From the NCBI GenBank assembly GCA_964035545.1, contig OZ037766.1:30551274-30615273 (forward strand): a stretch of 64,000 nucleotides of DNA. Reading direction: 5' to 3'. The notes under the pieces are model-generated. The model saw only the letters and a list, made by a program, of their open reading frames with translations, had not been told where the DNA came from and ran no database searches. Source of the DNA: Bugula neritina. Lineage: Eukaryota; Bryozoa; Gymnolaemata; Cheilostomatida; Bugulidae. The first letter of the stretch is position 1, and the number at the start of each line of letters is the position of its first letter. Shown piece by piece: positions 38,266 to 52,400 of the stretch. The position numbers and the translations under genes were made by a program.

Positions 38266-41200
38266 CGCAAGTGTTATAGAAATTATCATGCTCAGTTTAT
38301 TTTACAGAAACTTCTCACTAATAATCAAAGCAAGAGCAGTTACATACCTCGGAATTAACAGTTTAGAACGAGTAGATGGTGCTGTTTTCATACAGATTGG
38401 TACTATTTGTACAATTACCCAAGCCAACCTAGTCAATATGATGAGAGATATCAGCAACTCAAACGAGAATATCATTCAGATCTCCAGCGTTCTGTGCAGT
38501 GGTGGTATGGTGCAATGCAGCCAACCTTGTGACCTTGGTTGTCAAGAGGAACCTATCGGGTGCTACAGATGTCCCCCATGTGCTGATTCCACTTGTAAAA
38601 TGTGCACAGGAGGCTATCAGTTAAACAACACGTGTGTTTCCACTTGTGACCCACCTCTATATTTTCATACAAAGATGAACGAGTGTATCAGCTGTCACAG
38701 TCAGTGTGCAGGAGGCTGCTCTGGTAGTGTAAGTCTGTCTACGTGATTTGTTAAGAGACATTTACTTACTAATATCTTAATTTTAATGCTAATTGTTGAT
38801 TTTTAAATTCTATGAAAATTTTATAAAATTTATTTTCATCATACTGCAAATTGCCTTTAATTTCTGTCTGACTTTCTAGTTGTGTAGTTTTTAAAATTTT
38901 TTATACAAAGATTACGAAACTCTTGAAGCTGATATTATTAGCTTTGATTTGACCTCCACTGCAAAAGCTTTATTTTTGTTTTACTAACACATGGTGTAAT
39001 ATAGAAAGCTGGTATATTCTTTTTAACCTATGTAAAATAATTGACCCCATCGGGATTGGAACCACAGACCTCCGCTTGCAATCAGGCTCGCCAACCAATT
39101 ACGCTAAAGGGGCTGCTCAGTAAACTCAACACAACAACCTAGGTTCTGCAGGTGATGTAAAATATGTTTAAGCATGTTTACTTGTTTCAGTCAGACACGG
39201 AGTGTAACCGGTGTAAGAACTACAGACTAAGAAATAGATGTGTTCAGACTTGTCCAGACAACACTGTACCAGATAATATCAACAAGATATGTTTAGCCTG
39301 TGTACCTAATGGTTGTACTATTCAGTGAGTTTCAGTTCATTTACTTACCTAGATAAATAAATTAAATTTTTAAATAGATATAAACTATACATACTTCGAC
39401 ATAGGCCAAAATTATATGATTTTTGATATTTTTTAAAATAAAGGAGTTATTAAAGTAAAATTTTAGTTTTAGCTTCTCATTTAATAGACATAATATTTTT
39501 GTGGATTGACATTTTTTAAAGCAAAATTTTAATATAATTATATACATTCACTTTGAAATAGATCAAACAGAACAAGCTAAAGTGTAAAGAAATATTAGCT
39601 CATAACTTTCAAAAGAGATCATCTATACAGTATATAATGCTTTAAAATACAAGTAGTTCTAGTAGCATTACTATCTTTGAATTGCTACTTGCTTTTTGGC
39701 AATCCTGAGAAAAAGAATAGCAAGACAAGCTTGTGAAACCAAAATTAATTTCTCAAATAAAACTTCATACATCAGTTGGAACAAATTATGCCTTGACACG
39801 TGTATCAGTGGTGTACAACTCTAACCCTTCCAATCTAAGTAAACATTTACAGGCAGAAGGAGAGGGAAAAATACACTCTGAATCTCACTTATGATGGAGA
39901 AGGACTTTTATCCTGGACGGTGGAGTTTGATGAGACTGTTCTAGAAAGATATCAGACTGTTGAGAATTTTATTCTGTATATTGAGAATGTTGACAGTTCA
40001 GAAAACAAGACGAGTATCATACAATCAAGTAAGCTGATACCATGCAAGAGACATTAACACAGATACAAACACACACTCACTTAAACACTCACACATGCAC
40101 ACATAAACACACAAACACACAAACACACATATAAACAAAGAGTGTATATGTATACATTTGTTACAAAAGTGTGTTTTACTTTTTTTCTAGCATCAAAGAA
40201 GGCAGACCTTAGAGAACCGCTCTACAAGTTGACTGAAAGTACAACATATGGCATTGCTTTCCTGGTTAATTCAACTCTGTTTGGAGTTATGTCTCCTTAT
40301 CCACCTGCACATATCTCTATATCTGGTGAGTTTACTTTAACTTATCCTTTTTACTAAACTATATGTAGCAACCAATTGAGTTTATTATAATAAATAATTG
40401 TTTATTTGCTTTTCAACAGATACTAATTTTATGGATTCTTACTGATTTTAACATTCTGTAGTTGTATTTAGATTTTAATTGGTGTTATATTATATTTTTA
40501 TATATTTTTGTTATAGTGTGTAAATAGTTGGCAAATCATGATTGCAGGTGAAACAATGATAATAGAAGATGTTCGTCTCGAATTACTTTCTGATAATCAA
40601 ATTCACATAGAGTTCACTGAGATTGATTCAACTCATTCTGAATCTATCACTGAAGTGAATCTGTTATTCCAAGACAAACTGATCGGTAAAGCTAATATCT
40701 CGAGCAACACAAAGTAAGGAAACTAGTTCTTTTTAATATTTTATTGGATAACAGAATGTCTTAGAAAATTACATGATACTCGAGTTTATTTTAACCACGT
40801 TTTTATATTCCTTGTAATTTTCAGTAAAATTGTGGAAACTTTTCCGGAAACATCAGAAAGCAGTTCCTACTCTAGATTAAAGTATACGGTTATAGTACAA
40901 TTCTTACGATTTGAGGGCCAACCAATAACTCTATCAACAAATTATTGGCATACTGTAAAGTTGGAGTTGTTGGATGCAAGTAGAGATATTGGCTGGAGCA
41001 GCATCCATCAAGTCTTCTATCAAGATGATTCAGCTAGTTATTGTCAGTTTTAACTTTAGTATATAAAATTTTATGTTTTCAAATAATTAATTAATATAAA
41101 TTATCAAATTGACAAATGACGACTGCTGTTCTTGCTGCAGCTGCTATCACTGCTACTTTTATAATTAACACTATAGTTTCCACTGCTATAACAACTACAT

Positions 41201-42237
41201 AATATAATTGCTTATATATCAATAAACTGTAAGTTAATTATTACACTAGCTTCAACTTCTTTTTAGCTAAATATAAATCGACTGTTGAAGCAGAAGTAAA
41301 CTCCACCACCATAGATTTCTCAACAACAGAATTACAGCAAGTTAGAACCACACCTTCAGAAAGCTTGTGGGCGGTGCCAAGTCTTTACGTTATCATAGCT
41401 CTTGCATCTTTGCTGCTAGTAAACGTAAGTGAAACACCAACCAGTATTATATTTGTAAATGATGAAACATAAAACTAAATAAAACCTCTTCTACATATGT
41501 TTTACACAAGTTTTCTTGCTTTGTAGACTTTCTTGATTATTGTGGGGTACTCTTGGAAAAGACAAAAAGTATCACCATCATTCGAGTCAACTCAGTTACT
41601 TAGGTACCCTGTGGCACATAAGAATGATATTATTATAGCAGGATACTCTTCAAAGAAGGATTTTAGCTCTAATAAAAGCTTATATAGAGCAGTGTACCAA
41701 CGCTATAAATACCCTGATATTATAGTGGGCATGTCAATCAGTACTCCTAGAAAGATTTTTTTCAAAAGACTTAGTAAAGAAAGCAAGAAAAGCAACATGA
41801 AAGGCTCCGTTCCCAAATCAAGTGTTAGTCGCGAGGAGAAAAGTATACCAAGACATTATTATAAAAACAATAAAGCCTTAACCAATATACCATTTAATCA
41901 AAAAGCAAATTCAAAGAATTCTAAATATTATAGCTGCAGAAACAGAATTAGAAGAAAGCTGCCACAAATACGCAGTATAGGAGACAGAAAAGAATCTAGC
42001 CAGTATGACACTATCAGCTTTGTAAAGAGTTTAGCTGATGTGGCTGAAACCAAAACTGCAGAAACGGGTATAGCAAAAAACAATATATTAACTAAATCAG
42101 CAATAATAGGAAGCAAAATAATCAAACCTGGTGAAATTGCAGCAAAAAGTAAAGTTGTACAAACAATCTGTGGTTATGCAAAGATAAAGAGTACATCTCG
42201 ACATAATGATGCACTTCATGCAGGCAATAATGGCTGA
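32222..42237 (+). CDS. Receptor B: kinase-less EGFR/InR-like receptor with lectin-like insert
   Basis: Nineteen exons: 32222-32300, 32759-33115, 33448-33564, 33726-33910, 34033-34198, 34452-34691, 35415-35657, 35972-36187, 36271-36534, 37179-37382, 37835-38033, 38308-38728, 39191-39324, 39853-40028, 40191-40325, 40548-40713, 40825-41042, 41267-41424, 41527-42237. They total 4389 nt, or 1462 aa. Layout: signal peptide 1-23; L1 27-184 ([12 protein letters not shown]-like core with [10 protein letters not shown]); CR1 185-301; two galactose-binding-like modules 302-622; end of CR1 623-690; L2 691-820; CR2 to about 945; FN3-like modules to 1045 and 1173; TM around 1207-1235 ([20 protein letters not shown]); basic tail of about 225 aa with [11 protein letters not shown] and several Tyr residues. 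Exon 12 equals gene A exons 12+13 joined without an intron (421 = 194+227 nt). The tail ends at a TGA that gene C reads through in another frame. No kinase domain. Confidence 0.88.
38088..38270. repeat. (AC)n/(ACGC)n microsatellite in receptor B intron 11
   Basis: Alternating AC and CGCA repeats fill most of the 274-bp intron. The same intron of gene C has only a short CATGCACACA remnant, so the expansion is specific to B. Long open frames here are artefacts. Confidence 0.9.
39034..39124 (-). mobile_element. tRNA-derived SINE, copy 2, in receptor B intron 12
   Basis: On the minus strand it reads GCAGCCCCTTTAGCGTAATTGG, then TTGCAAGC, then the B-box-like GGTTCCAATCCC, then GGGGTCAATTATTTTAC. 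The tail CAATTATTTT is shared with the copies at 21141 and 50541. Inserted opposite to the gene. Confidence 0.6.
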
Positions 42238-42412
42238 ATCTAATAAACAGTTTTATAATAATGATCAATCAGTACCCGAGAAAAAGAAGCGACTTTAAAG
42301 CAAAAACTTTGAGAAAGAGCCGAAAGCAATTAGAACTAATAACAAGACAGAAATGACTAACCCTACAAAATTGGCTCAGCAAACTGACAAAGCCAAACAG
42401 ACAGAGTTCTAA
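42238..42412 (+). pseudogene. Out-of-frame remainder of the receptor B tail
   Basis: After the gene B stop, the DNA still aligns with the last coding part of gene C (GCAATAATGGCTGAA, GATCAATCAGTA, GAGAAAAAGAAG, ATGACTAACCCTACAAAA) but in a shifted frame and with a further stop. A net +1 base lies between the CATAATGATG motif and the GCAATAATGG motif compared with C. It is now 3' UTR. Confidence 0.7.
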
Positions 42413-42647
42413 AAACCATATCTCTCACATGAAATTAAAAGTCAAATTTTTTTGAGAAGAATTTGTGGAAGTATCTATAATGGCTTGTTTACACTATATT
42501 ATGTTAAATATATACACAATAATATTTCAGTTGCATAAGACTGATATGTTGGCATGCATCTGTTTATTTGAAAATGATAAAGCAGGTTTAGCAAAGTTTA
42601 ACAAGTATATGGATGCTTACTTGTACTATTATGATATAAGAATATCA

Positions 42648-42653
42648 ATAAAC
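42648..42653 (+). terminator. Probable poly(A) signal of receptor B
   Basis: AATAAA about 410 nt after the gene B stop. Chosen by position only. Confidence 0.35.
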
Positions 42654-43065
42654 TTTTCATCAAGCTACTTCCTGCAAATTATACATTAAGTTTCTATTAT
42701 TATATACTATTTGTGTTTAGCTTCTATTCAGAAAAAAAACCAATGCATTCATATCAATCTTTATAAGCTTTCTCTTCACAAAAACTACTCATTTCTTTGA
42801 TTTAACCAGCAAACAAAACAATATGCATGTTGTTGTATCATAACGTAAACAAAAGTGGTTAACATTGTTTCACTGTTAGTTTTAGTTTTTACTGTTTTCA
42901 TGCAACTTACAAGTTTTTTTTAAATATCAACTCAAAATTAGGAACTGCAATTTAGGAGAAATTAAAATTTTAATAAGAAGATAACCTATTTCATGCATAA
43001 AAGTGCTGAAGTTAGAGTATGAGCGTTTTGCAACATAAAAAGCCATCAAGTTTTCTCAGGGTAGA

Positions 43066-43360
43066 CCAGTGGGGTTTCCCAGCATAGGAGAGACACTTCA
43101 AAACAAACACATGAATGTTTCCTGAGCGGGATTTTCCAGCAGGGAAATGCTTTTGAAGAAAAGCAGAGCAGCTGTGTCACACTGTCTCTTATTATAGCTG
43201 AAGCTCAATCTAATGTGATACCCCTGCATGCAGTGAAATTTGTTCTTAGGCTTGCAAGACATAATCCTCTCCTGTGCTCTGGCATTTGTACTTCTAAAAA
43301 AGGGTTTTTAAAAATTGTTATGACTTGTTCACTGTATGTCTAGTTAATAAAAAGATATAA
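43066..43360 (+). pseudogene. Decayed copy of the receptor A tail exon and 3' UTR
   Basis: Aligns with 31010-31300: both units of the A-type tail repeat are visible (GTGGGGTTTCCCAGCATAGG and GCGGGATTTTCCAGCAGGGA against GTGGGATATGCCAGTATGGG and GTGGGATTTCCCAGCATGGG). The A-type 3' UTR follows, up to an AATAAA-like site. A stop (CCTGAGCGG) and indels break the frame. No upstream A-type exon remains. Confidence 0.7.
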
Positions 43361-44291
43361 ACTCAAAGCATCATATTTTTTTTATAGATAATGAACAGTG
43401 AAATAATTCAATAATGAGCTATACTAATATATATGTGTTAGATATTGTTAACTGTTAACTTTATGAGGCTTCCTCATGCATTGAAATTGATTTATCATAC
43501 TAAAATGTTTTGGGTAACTATTTTTTTTCGCTTTTCTGAAAAATTAAATTTTATTGCTCTCCATTCAATAATTTTCTTCACATGCTTCCTTTAAATTTGA
43601 GCTGTCTGTACATATAAATACATTCATTCCTACTAATATAAATGTTTGCTGTATTGTGGGTGCTTGTCAAATGAATGGCTATAATATATTGTCCTTCAGA
43701 TTCAATAACCAAGTGCTACATGCAGTGACAATTTATCTTTTACGGAATCTCTCAGTAAAATATCGTTAAACATAATTGTTATAATTTTTACTTAGTCTCA
43801 TTATCTGCTTTTTACGCTTTACTCAGACTACTGATTGACACCATTCTTCTTTGCTTTCTCACCTCTCCACCCATCTCTGCCAACATATAGTCTTTGTAAG
43901 TGTTGCTTTTTGGGAGAAATGCATAATTTAGTGTTTTATGTTGTTTCTACTTACAACTTCTAAGGATCATATGCTGATGATATTCAAGCTGTGTTTTACA
44001 GAGCTGAAGAAAACTATATAGTGTATTAGTATAGCGTGTACTCACTCCTTTATTGATGATATTTTCCTTGAGCTTTAGAAACGTCAAAACTTTATTTGTT
44101 AGTCTTTGTCAACCATGATGTGATTTATTAAATTAAAAACTGGAATTATAATTTTTCAACAGTCTATTCATTTCACATTATACTGCTGCTGAAAGAAACT
44201 GTTTAAGTAAGAAAGCTAAATATTTTGCTATTGAAGAAAACGACAATACTGATATGACTAGCAATGCGTTTCATATAATTTATTTGGCAAG

Positions 44292-44342
44292 TCATTGTTG
44301 GTATTGAAGTAAAGTTCAATGAATAAAAACTAAAACTTAGCA
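44292..44342 (+). promoter_or_regulatory. Conserved 5' flank before the receptor C start codon
   Basis: Partner of the block before gene B: TCATTGTTGGTATTGAAG followed by an A-rich stretch ending CTTAGCA next to the ATG. Confidence 0.4.
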
Positions 44343-47300
44343 ATGAATTTAAATGTAATAAAATGTTATGTTGTTTTCTGCGGCATAAGTTTTTTAAAAG
44401 TTCAAGGCCAAACCCTTGAAGGTAGGTCTTTTAAAAAATTGTCAAAGTATAAACGTGTTATTCAACTGTTTACCATTTAGGTACCCGTAAGCCTCGCTGC
44501 CGTGTATTATAAAAACAACTAAAAAAGCTTTCATTTGTTTTGTTGAATTAAAATAACATTGTAGTATTTCACAATCTCAAACTTGACTATGTTACAGACA
44601 TATAGTGGCTGAATCTTAAGGCTATTTGCAATCACATTTTGTAAAGCTTACAGCTTAGGCCTACTATTTTGCAATTTAGTTATAGCAAAACATGGTTTAA
44701 TGTCTAGTTTCTTTGCAAATGTGAGCATTAAAAATGCAAGAGGTCTATAATTCAGGCATTTATGTTTTTATTTTCACTCAAAAGAATATTTATGATAATA
44801 AGAAGAATCTAAAGTAACTAGTTACTAAAAAGGACTTGAACAAATGATGTGTTTGTAGAACTAATGAATCAAGTGTGTGATGGCCAGACGGTTGACAGGA
44901 CAGTAGAACAACTGTATCCAACAAATGCCCTAGTCAATTACTATAGTAATCTTTATAACTACAATTGTAAATATGTCCTCGGAAACTTATTTCTAGTGAC
45001 AGTTCATAATAGGTTCGTTCAATCATCTGCATATATACGAAGATTAATTGATGTTTCTGGTTCTGTGACTGTTGGGGCTTATACTAGAGGGACAAGTGGT
45101 GGTAGGCCTACAATACCTCCAATCTTACCAGAACTCACTACAGTAGGTGGTAACTTGACTTTACAGTACGTTAGCCTAAACTCTACTGAGGGAATTGGAT
45201 TTAGACGTCTTAGAGGTGAGCAAAGGTTCTCTATATTAATTTCTAACATAATAAATGTGGTGATCGAGTCAACATGCAAATTGTATGTGGCTTGTATTTT
45301 CAACATTTAGTTTCACAAAATGTTGTTAAAGCAACTTTAATCATTGTTGCTAAGATATGAGCTATCAATGTGCCTGTACCAAACATTGCTCATGAAACTT
45401 TGACTTATATATGCTATCCTTAAGTTACTACACTATATAAAAAACTAATTAATCTGAAAAATGATGTTTCTAAAATTTCCATTTAATTTAGAGATTTTAT
45501 TTTTTATGACAAAGAGGTTTCTCGTGGGAGAATTTTGATAAAGGCTGCTCACAACTGCTTTGACCACAAAACAGATTGGTCTAAAGTAATAACACCAGGC
45601 CAAATAGATATCCGAGCTGTAACATGCAGTACAGGTGGGTATGCGAGTGTTTGTTAAAAGTAAAACTCTTTACATTTGCATAATTATGCATTTTATAATA
45701 CAATAAACAAACTATTTCCTTTTAATCCAAAAAAGTTTCATAATTAGAAATATTATTCTGCCAAATTTTGTAGTGCAGTGTCATGCTTTGATACAACTTT
45801 ATTTGACTTTCACAACATATAATAAAGTAACTGCTGTAACTTGTCAAATGTAGGCCAGTGTCATTCTTCTTGTCTGGGAAACAACTGTTGGGGACCCGAT
45901 GCAGAAGACTGTCAAATAGACTTTACAAACTGTCATCCAACTTGTACTACTGGCTGTTATCATAACACAGCAAATCATTGTTGTCATGAGAGTTGTCTCA
46001 CCGGATGTAGAGGACCAGATGAAGCTGACTGTCTCAAGGTAGGTGTCTGTTTCTAGATATTAAAGCAATAAAACAAGAATAAGTACAGTCAAATACTATA
46101 TATTCATCTTAAGGTTTAGCTGAATTGAGGAAACTTTTTATGCTTTTTATAGTACTCAAGCTTTGTATTTACATACGAGTACCAGATTTTAGGTGATCTT
46201 TGTTACTTAATAATGGCAGAGGTACAGGAAATGAATCTTCATTAATCAAAAAGAGTTATTGATACTACGACAGGTCAAAAAGGTCTTTTACTAAACACTA
46301 ATTGACCGAAGCGTTATCATAGGTTTTAAATCTTTTTGTTAGCCTATTTTTAGTTATAAGGTTCTTAAATTTAAATACTGAAAACAAGATTGCTGATATT
46401 AGGTAATATTTATTTACATGTAGTTTGAAGGTTGCTCTGGGTTCTACATGTTCCCATCTGGTGCTTGTGTTGAAAACTGTTCTCAAGTTCATCCAGAGAG
46501 AGTTTATGATATCCTCTCTAATGAGTTTGTTGATCATCCTAACAGACATTACAGTGTCAAAAATAAATTCTGCACAGACAAATGTCCAGGTATATTTTGT
46601 ACAGTGTAAAGTATACAATAATATTTCCATATACAAAATTTTCATGTGAAAGACACTGTCAAACTAATATTTAACTTGTTCATCTGAAACATATTGTCCA
46701 GGGTTGAAGCTAATTAGCAATTAGCAAATGTTTTTCTAAATTAGTCACCATGCTAGTATAAACAGTATGTTTAATAACACTGCAGCTGTGTATTTTAGAA
46801 GGAATAGATCAAACTGCAGATACCAACAGCTCGAGTGTGTGTGAAAGGTGGATAGGTGGGACAAGAGTCGTCTTCTCTTCAAACAATGCTATCACATCTG
46901 ATCCATCCAAAGTGTTTATTGGACTGAAAGAAAGTTATGGGTATTGGTCAGTTAAACTTAAAGGTAGCCTTAGATTTTACTATGCTATAGTTGAAAGGGG
47001 GACCACTAGAGATTCTGCAGAATGTCTTAATATATCAGGTGAGTCTAACTTTGTCTTGTTGAGTTTTTCACATTTGATGTTGTATAAAAGTTGTAGATTA
47101 ATTTTTGCCCTTTACAAAATCATTGATGTGATGGGACCACTGGAAAACAGTTAATGGAAGTTTAATAAAAAAAATTGAAATTACAATTAATATTGATAAT
47201 GCTTATTTAGGCCAAGTAAAATATTACTCATTAATTGACAACTATAGTGAATTATATAGTTAAAACATTTTTGGTATAAATAAAACGCAATAAACTCTGT

Positions 47301-49383
47301 TTATACTGACAACTAGTTTTGCAATTAAGCTTAAACTTTAAATGTTAAGAGTTATTAAAAAAATTATTTCAGACTAAATTGCTGTTGCATAATAAAAACA
47401 AAAACCTGTAGCATTAAAAACAAAATATGGTTCCTTTGTTTTCTAAATCCTTACAGACTTTTCAGGTATCTCAAGACTATAGTGAAAACTTATTTATAAA
47501 AACAAGCAGTTGCCGAGCAAAACTGGATAAATATCGTACTATATGTAATTTAGGTTTTATGGTTAAATGTCGTAATCCGTAAAAAAAACTATTTTCTAAA
47601 AAAGATTCAGCTTGTGTAGGGCCTATTAAAAATTTTAAAAGCTTACAAGGTTTAAACTCGCTATAATATAATAATTGATTTATAAAATACATAAATTAGG
47701 ACTCTAGCTGTTTGAACTGAAATTTTGTTAATATAGTATTGAAATATTTTTTAAAAATATTACAATACTTGTTTGAAAGGATAAAATACAATGAATTCAA
47801 AGGTTTTATTATTTTCTAGGTGCCTACACACTGAAAGACATTACATACTTAACCTCGTTAAGTGTCCAGGACACTCAAACTGCACCTCCTCAATTTTTGC
47901 TAGACTCAGAGCTGTGCAGATTCAACGGAGAAAAACTAGAAATGAAATCTTTGGTAACCTGTAACCATGGTGATCCACACAGACTGACTAGAAAGTTTAT
48001 TATTGTAGCTGGAAAGAATTCACCTGGTCTGGTGTTAAGACAAGTCAAAGTATTTGGTATAGGTAAGTTTTTCTATGCTGATGTCTAGGTCTATATTGCT
48101 ATCTTATTTACTACATAGGTTAATGCAGACATGTATAATATTATTTCACTTTTTCATTTAGAGTTTGTATGCATATGTATATTTTTCACATCAAACCCCA
48201 AAGCACCAAGTATAATTTACACCTTTTAGATATTGAGGGTTGATGCAAAATTCTTTCACCATTTAAAAGAAAGCTTCTGAATTTTAACACAATAATATGA
48301 ATTTGTTAGAAATCAAAGTTCATATGGAAGAAAAAAACTTTAAACATGACTTGCTTGCTTTCTTAAACTTCACAAAATGTCTTCAGGAATAACTAACCGA
48401 GTGAGCAACTCCCACTTTACTCATATGTATCAACAATATGGCAGACACCCCGCTACGCTAACTGACAGCTACACAGAAACTCCATCATTTTCTTCTACAG
48501 CCAGCTATTGGACAGCAGTGACACTACGATCAAAAGATCGACCAATTAAGATGTCTCATGTTGTCTTCCATCTTCCACTAGAATGTGACAACACTTTATG
48601 CTGTATGTACATAGTCAATAGTTTAATTCTTCATTAGACTGAGCTCTAGTGCATAATTCAAAATAGATGTATTTGCTTTTAGCTACTCAAACATCATTTA
48701 AACCTGTAAACATTACAACAACACTAATTCAAACCACTCAGAGCCCGAGAAACCTCCGTAGAGGAAGAGAGTTTTGTACAGAGGTGAAGAACGCACCCGA
48801 GTATAGAGAATTTTATGTGACCTGCAGAGATAACAGTAGTAACGAAAGGTATCCATTGATGGTAGAGTTGGCAATTTATACGAAAGACGTAGGAACGGAA
48901 TTCATGTTTACCGAAATAGAAATTTATGAGTACAATGAATTACAAGGTAGGTGTTGAATGTGCAACAGTGAGGGTAAAACTGAGTATAATTGCTGTATAT
49001 GTGACAAGATATCTAGTTCTGCATAGGTATACATAAGCTTAAAGATAGTTGCAAAAATCTGTTCTATGAAAAGCCAACCAGAAAACTTGCAAAGTTAGCT
49101 TGCAAGTCAGTTTTGATTTTAGTTGGCTACTTCAAGCATAATGAAACGTGTGTTACAACCTGCCCTGATGGTTATTTACCTGACAGCTCTAGAAAGTGTG
49201 TTGAATGTAATGGAGTTTGTAAGAGATGGTGTGATTTCTCTCATTTCGATTGGATGAACATAACAGTGCATGATCTGCCCACCGGTTGCACTCACATCAG
49301 AGGACATTTGGTGTTATATGATCCAAGTGAGAATATTAGAACTAAACTGTAATTAGAACTTTTTACATGGCAAAGCGTGTGTA

Positions 49384-49454
<71 letters not shown>

Positions 49455-52400
49455 TCGTATAGTATATGTATATATGAGCAGCCCTATATGGGTAATTTAA
49501 TGTAAATATATAAATACTTACAAATGCTAAAATATGAACTGTTGAAAAAAAACACATTTCCATGAAAACTGCTGCTAATAACAACCGATGCATGAAAGGT
49601 ATAGATATGCATGTATATTTTTAGGTCCAGCATACCACGTCATAGAATCAGTGACAAAAGACATTGAACATATTACTGGAGTACTAGTGATTATTTTAGA
49701 AGCTTCTATTAATGTAAACTTAACGCCAATTTTGAGAAATCTGAAATCGATTGCTGGAGAAGAACAATTGATAGAAAAACCTTACTGTTCTAGTAATAGG
49801 ATACATGGCGACGAGTGTTTGAGGTATGTTCTAAAATTTATATACAAATGTGCCACACGGCATGCACACATAAACATGTTGTACAAATTTAGTGTATTAC
49901 AGTGCTTATGTTTACAAAAAAACTATCATACTCAGTTTATTTTACAGAGACTTCTCACTGATAATCAAAGCAAGAGCAGTTACATACCTCGGAATTGACA
50001 GTTTAGAACGAGTAGATGGTGCTGTTTTCATACAGATTGGTACTATTTGTACAATTACCCAAGACAACTTAGTCAATATGATGAGAGACATCAGCACTTC
50101 AAACAACAATAATATTCAGATCTCCAGCGTGCTGTGCAGTGGTGGTATGGTGCAATGTAGCCAACCTTGTGACCTTGGCTGTCAAGAGGAACCTATCGGG
50201 TGCTACAGATGTCCCCCACGTGCTGATTCCACTTGTAAAATGTGCACAGGAGGCTATCAGTTAAACAACACGTGTGTTTCCACTTGTGACCCACCTCTAT
50301 ATCTTCATACAAAGACAAACAAATGTATCAGCTGTCACAGTCAGTGTGCAGGAGGTTGCTCTGGTAGTGTAAGTCTTATATTTATAAGGACAAAAATGTA
50401 TTGCTTTTTGTTTTTTAATTCTATTAGCATTTTTATGAATAACTTCACTTATATCATACAGATTATTTACGTCATTTCTGTGAGAATTTTTTTAGTTGTT
50501 TGTTGTCTATATAATTTGCAATACAAGAATTACAAACTGAAAAATAATTGCCCCCACTGGGAATCGAACCCGGGACCTCTGGCTAACCATTACACCATGG
50601 GGACTACTGGGTAAATCCATCACTACACAAACTCCTAAAGCTAGCATTATGAGCTTTGACTTAACCTTCACTGCTACAGTATATAAGTTTCTTTTTAAGT
50701 CAGTAGTTTATTTCTTATTTTTCTAACAAATTGTATTAGAAACTGGTATACCATTTATTTCATTTGGTATAAATCTTTTTACATTTTATCGCCTGGTAGT
50801 ATACTAAGCTGGTATATTATTCCATTTAAACTAGGTTCTGCATGTGATGTAAAATATGTTTAAGCATGTTAACTTGTTTCAGTCAGACACAGATTGTAAC
50901 CAGTGTAGGAACTACAGACTAAGAAATAGATGTGTCCAGACTTGCCCAGACAACACTGTAGCAGATAATATCAACAAGATATGTTTAGCCTGTGTACCTA
51001 ATGGTTGTACTATTCAGTAAGTTTCAGTTTATTTATCTACTTAGAAGAATTTAGTGAATTTTCAAATGAATATAAACTACATACTTTTTCATTTGGCAGA
51101 GCTACGGTTTTTGATATTTTTATATTAAACAACCACCTGACTAGGGCAACTTTTTGACTAGGTTTCTCATTGAAAAGATATTACGGTATTTTTATTTATT
51201 TGAATTTTTTGAATATAATTTTTAATATACACTAATTATATACATTCATTATAAAATAGATCAAACACAGCAAGATAAAATGTAAAGGAATATTAGCTCA
51301 TAACTTCCAAAAAAGAGCATCCGTACACTATATGATATTTTAAAACACAAGTAGTTCTATATAGTAGCTATTTTTGAATTGCTATTTGTTTTTTGGTAAA
51401 ATTGAGAAAATGAATAACAAAACAAGCTTATGTGAAAGCAAATTCAATTGTTCAGATCAAACTCAACATATATCAGCCAGAAGAATCTTCCATTGGTGCA
51501 TTTGTGCAATAAAGCTTTTTTTATAACTCTACAGTCTGCAAGAATGCTTTGATGCATGTATTAGCAATGCACAACTCCAAACTTTTCAATCTAAGTAAAC
51601 ATTTACAGGCAGAAGGAAAGAGAAAAATACACTCTGAATTTCACTTATGATGGAGAAGGACTTTTATCCTGGACGGTAGAATTTGATGAGACTGTTCTAG
51701 AAAGATATCAAACTGTTGAGAATTTTATTTTGTATATTGAGAATGTTGATGGTTCAGAAAACAGGATGAGTATCATAGAACCAAGTAAGTTGATACGATG
51801 CAAGAGACACTAATGTATGAATAAACATTCGGTAACATAGCCACTCGCGCATGCACACACACACAATTACACACACATTTACACATACATTTACACACAC
51901 ATTTACAAATCCATGCATTCAAACACACAATTACACACACGCCATATACATTTGCACACATAAACAAAAATTAGGCTATATGTTTATACATCGGTTACAG
52001 TTTAAAGCAGTATTGCCTTTACCCTTTTTCAGCATCAAAAAGGGCAGATCTTAGAAAGCCGCTCTATAAAGTTACCGGAAGTACAGTGTATGGCATTGTT
52101 TTCCTGGTTAATTCAACTCTGTTTGGAGTTATGTCTTCTTATCCACCAGTGCATATCTCTATATTGGGTGAGTTAACTATAATTTATCTCTTTATATTAA
52201 ACTTTGCAGCAGCTGACTAAATTTACAATGAAAATTAATTGTCTGTTTGCTCTGTACAAGTACCTAATTTTATACATTCTCAGCTAGTTTGAATGTTTCA
52301 GCAGTAGTGGAGTTGATATTATTCAATGTTATATTATATTATATTATGTTATATTATATTATATTATATTATATTATATTATATTATATTATATTATATT

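Larger units (their letters stand above)
42654..44342. other. B-C intergenic region
   Basis: Contains the A-type tail relic and, from about 43640 to 43830, sequence similar to the A-B spacer. Its last 51 bases share the conserved 5' flank found before gene B. No intact gene. Confidence 0.55.

Noticed and set aside
37981-38289. Cys/Val-rich frames over the AC repeat
   Set aside because: Microsatellite artefact in receptor B intron 11.
41527-42237. Divergent kinase domain in the receptor tails
   Set aside because: No glycine loop, catalytic HRD or DFG-like motif, and far too short (about 225-330 aa of Lys/Ser-rich sequence).
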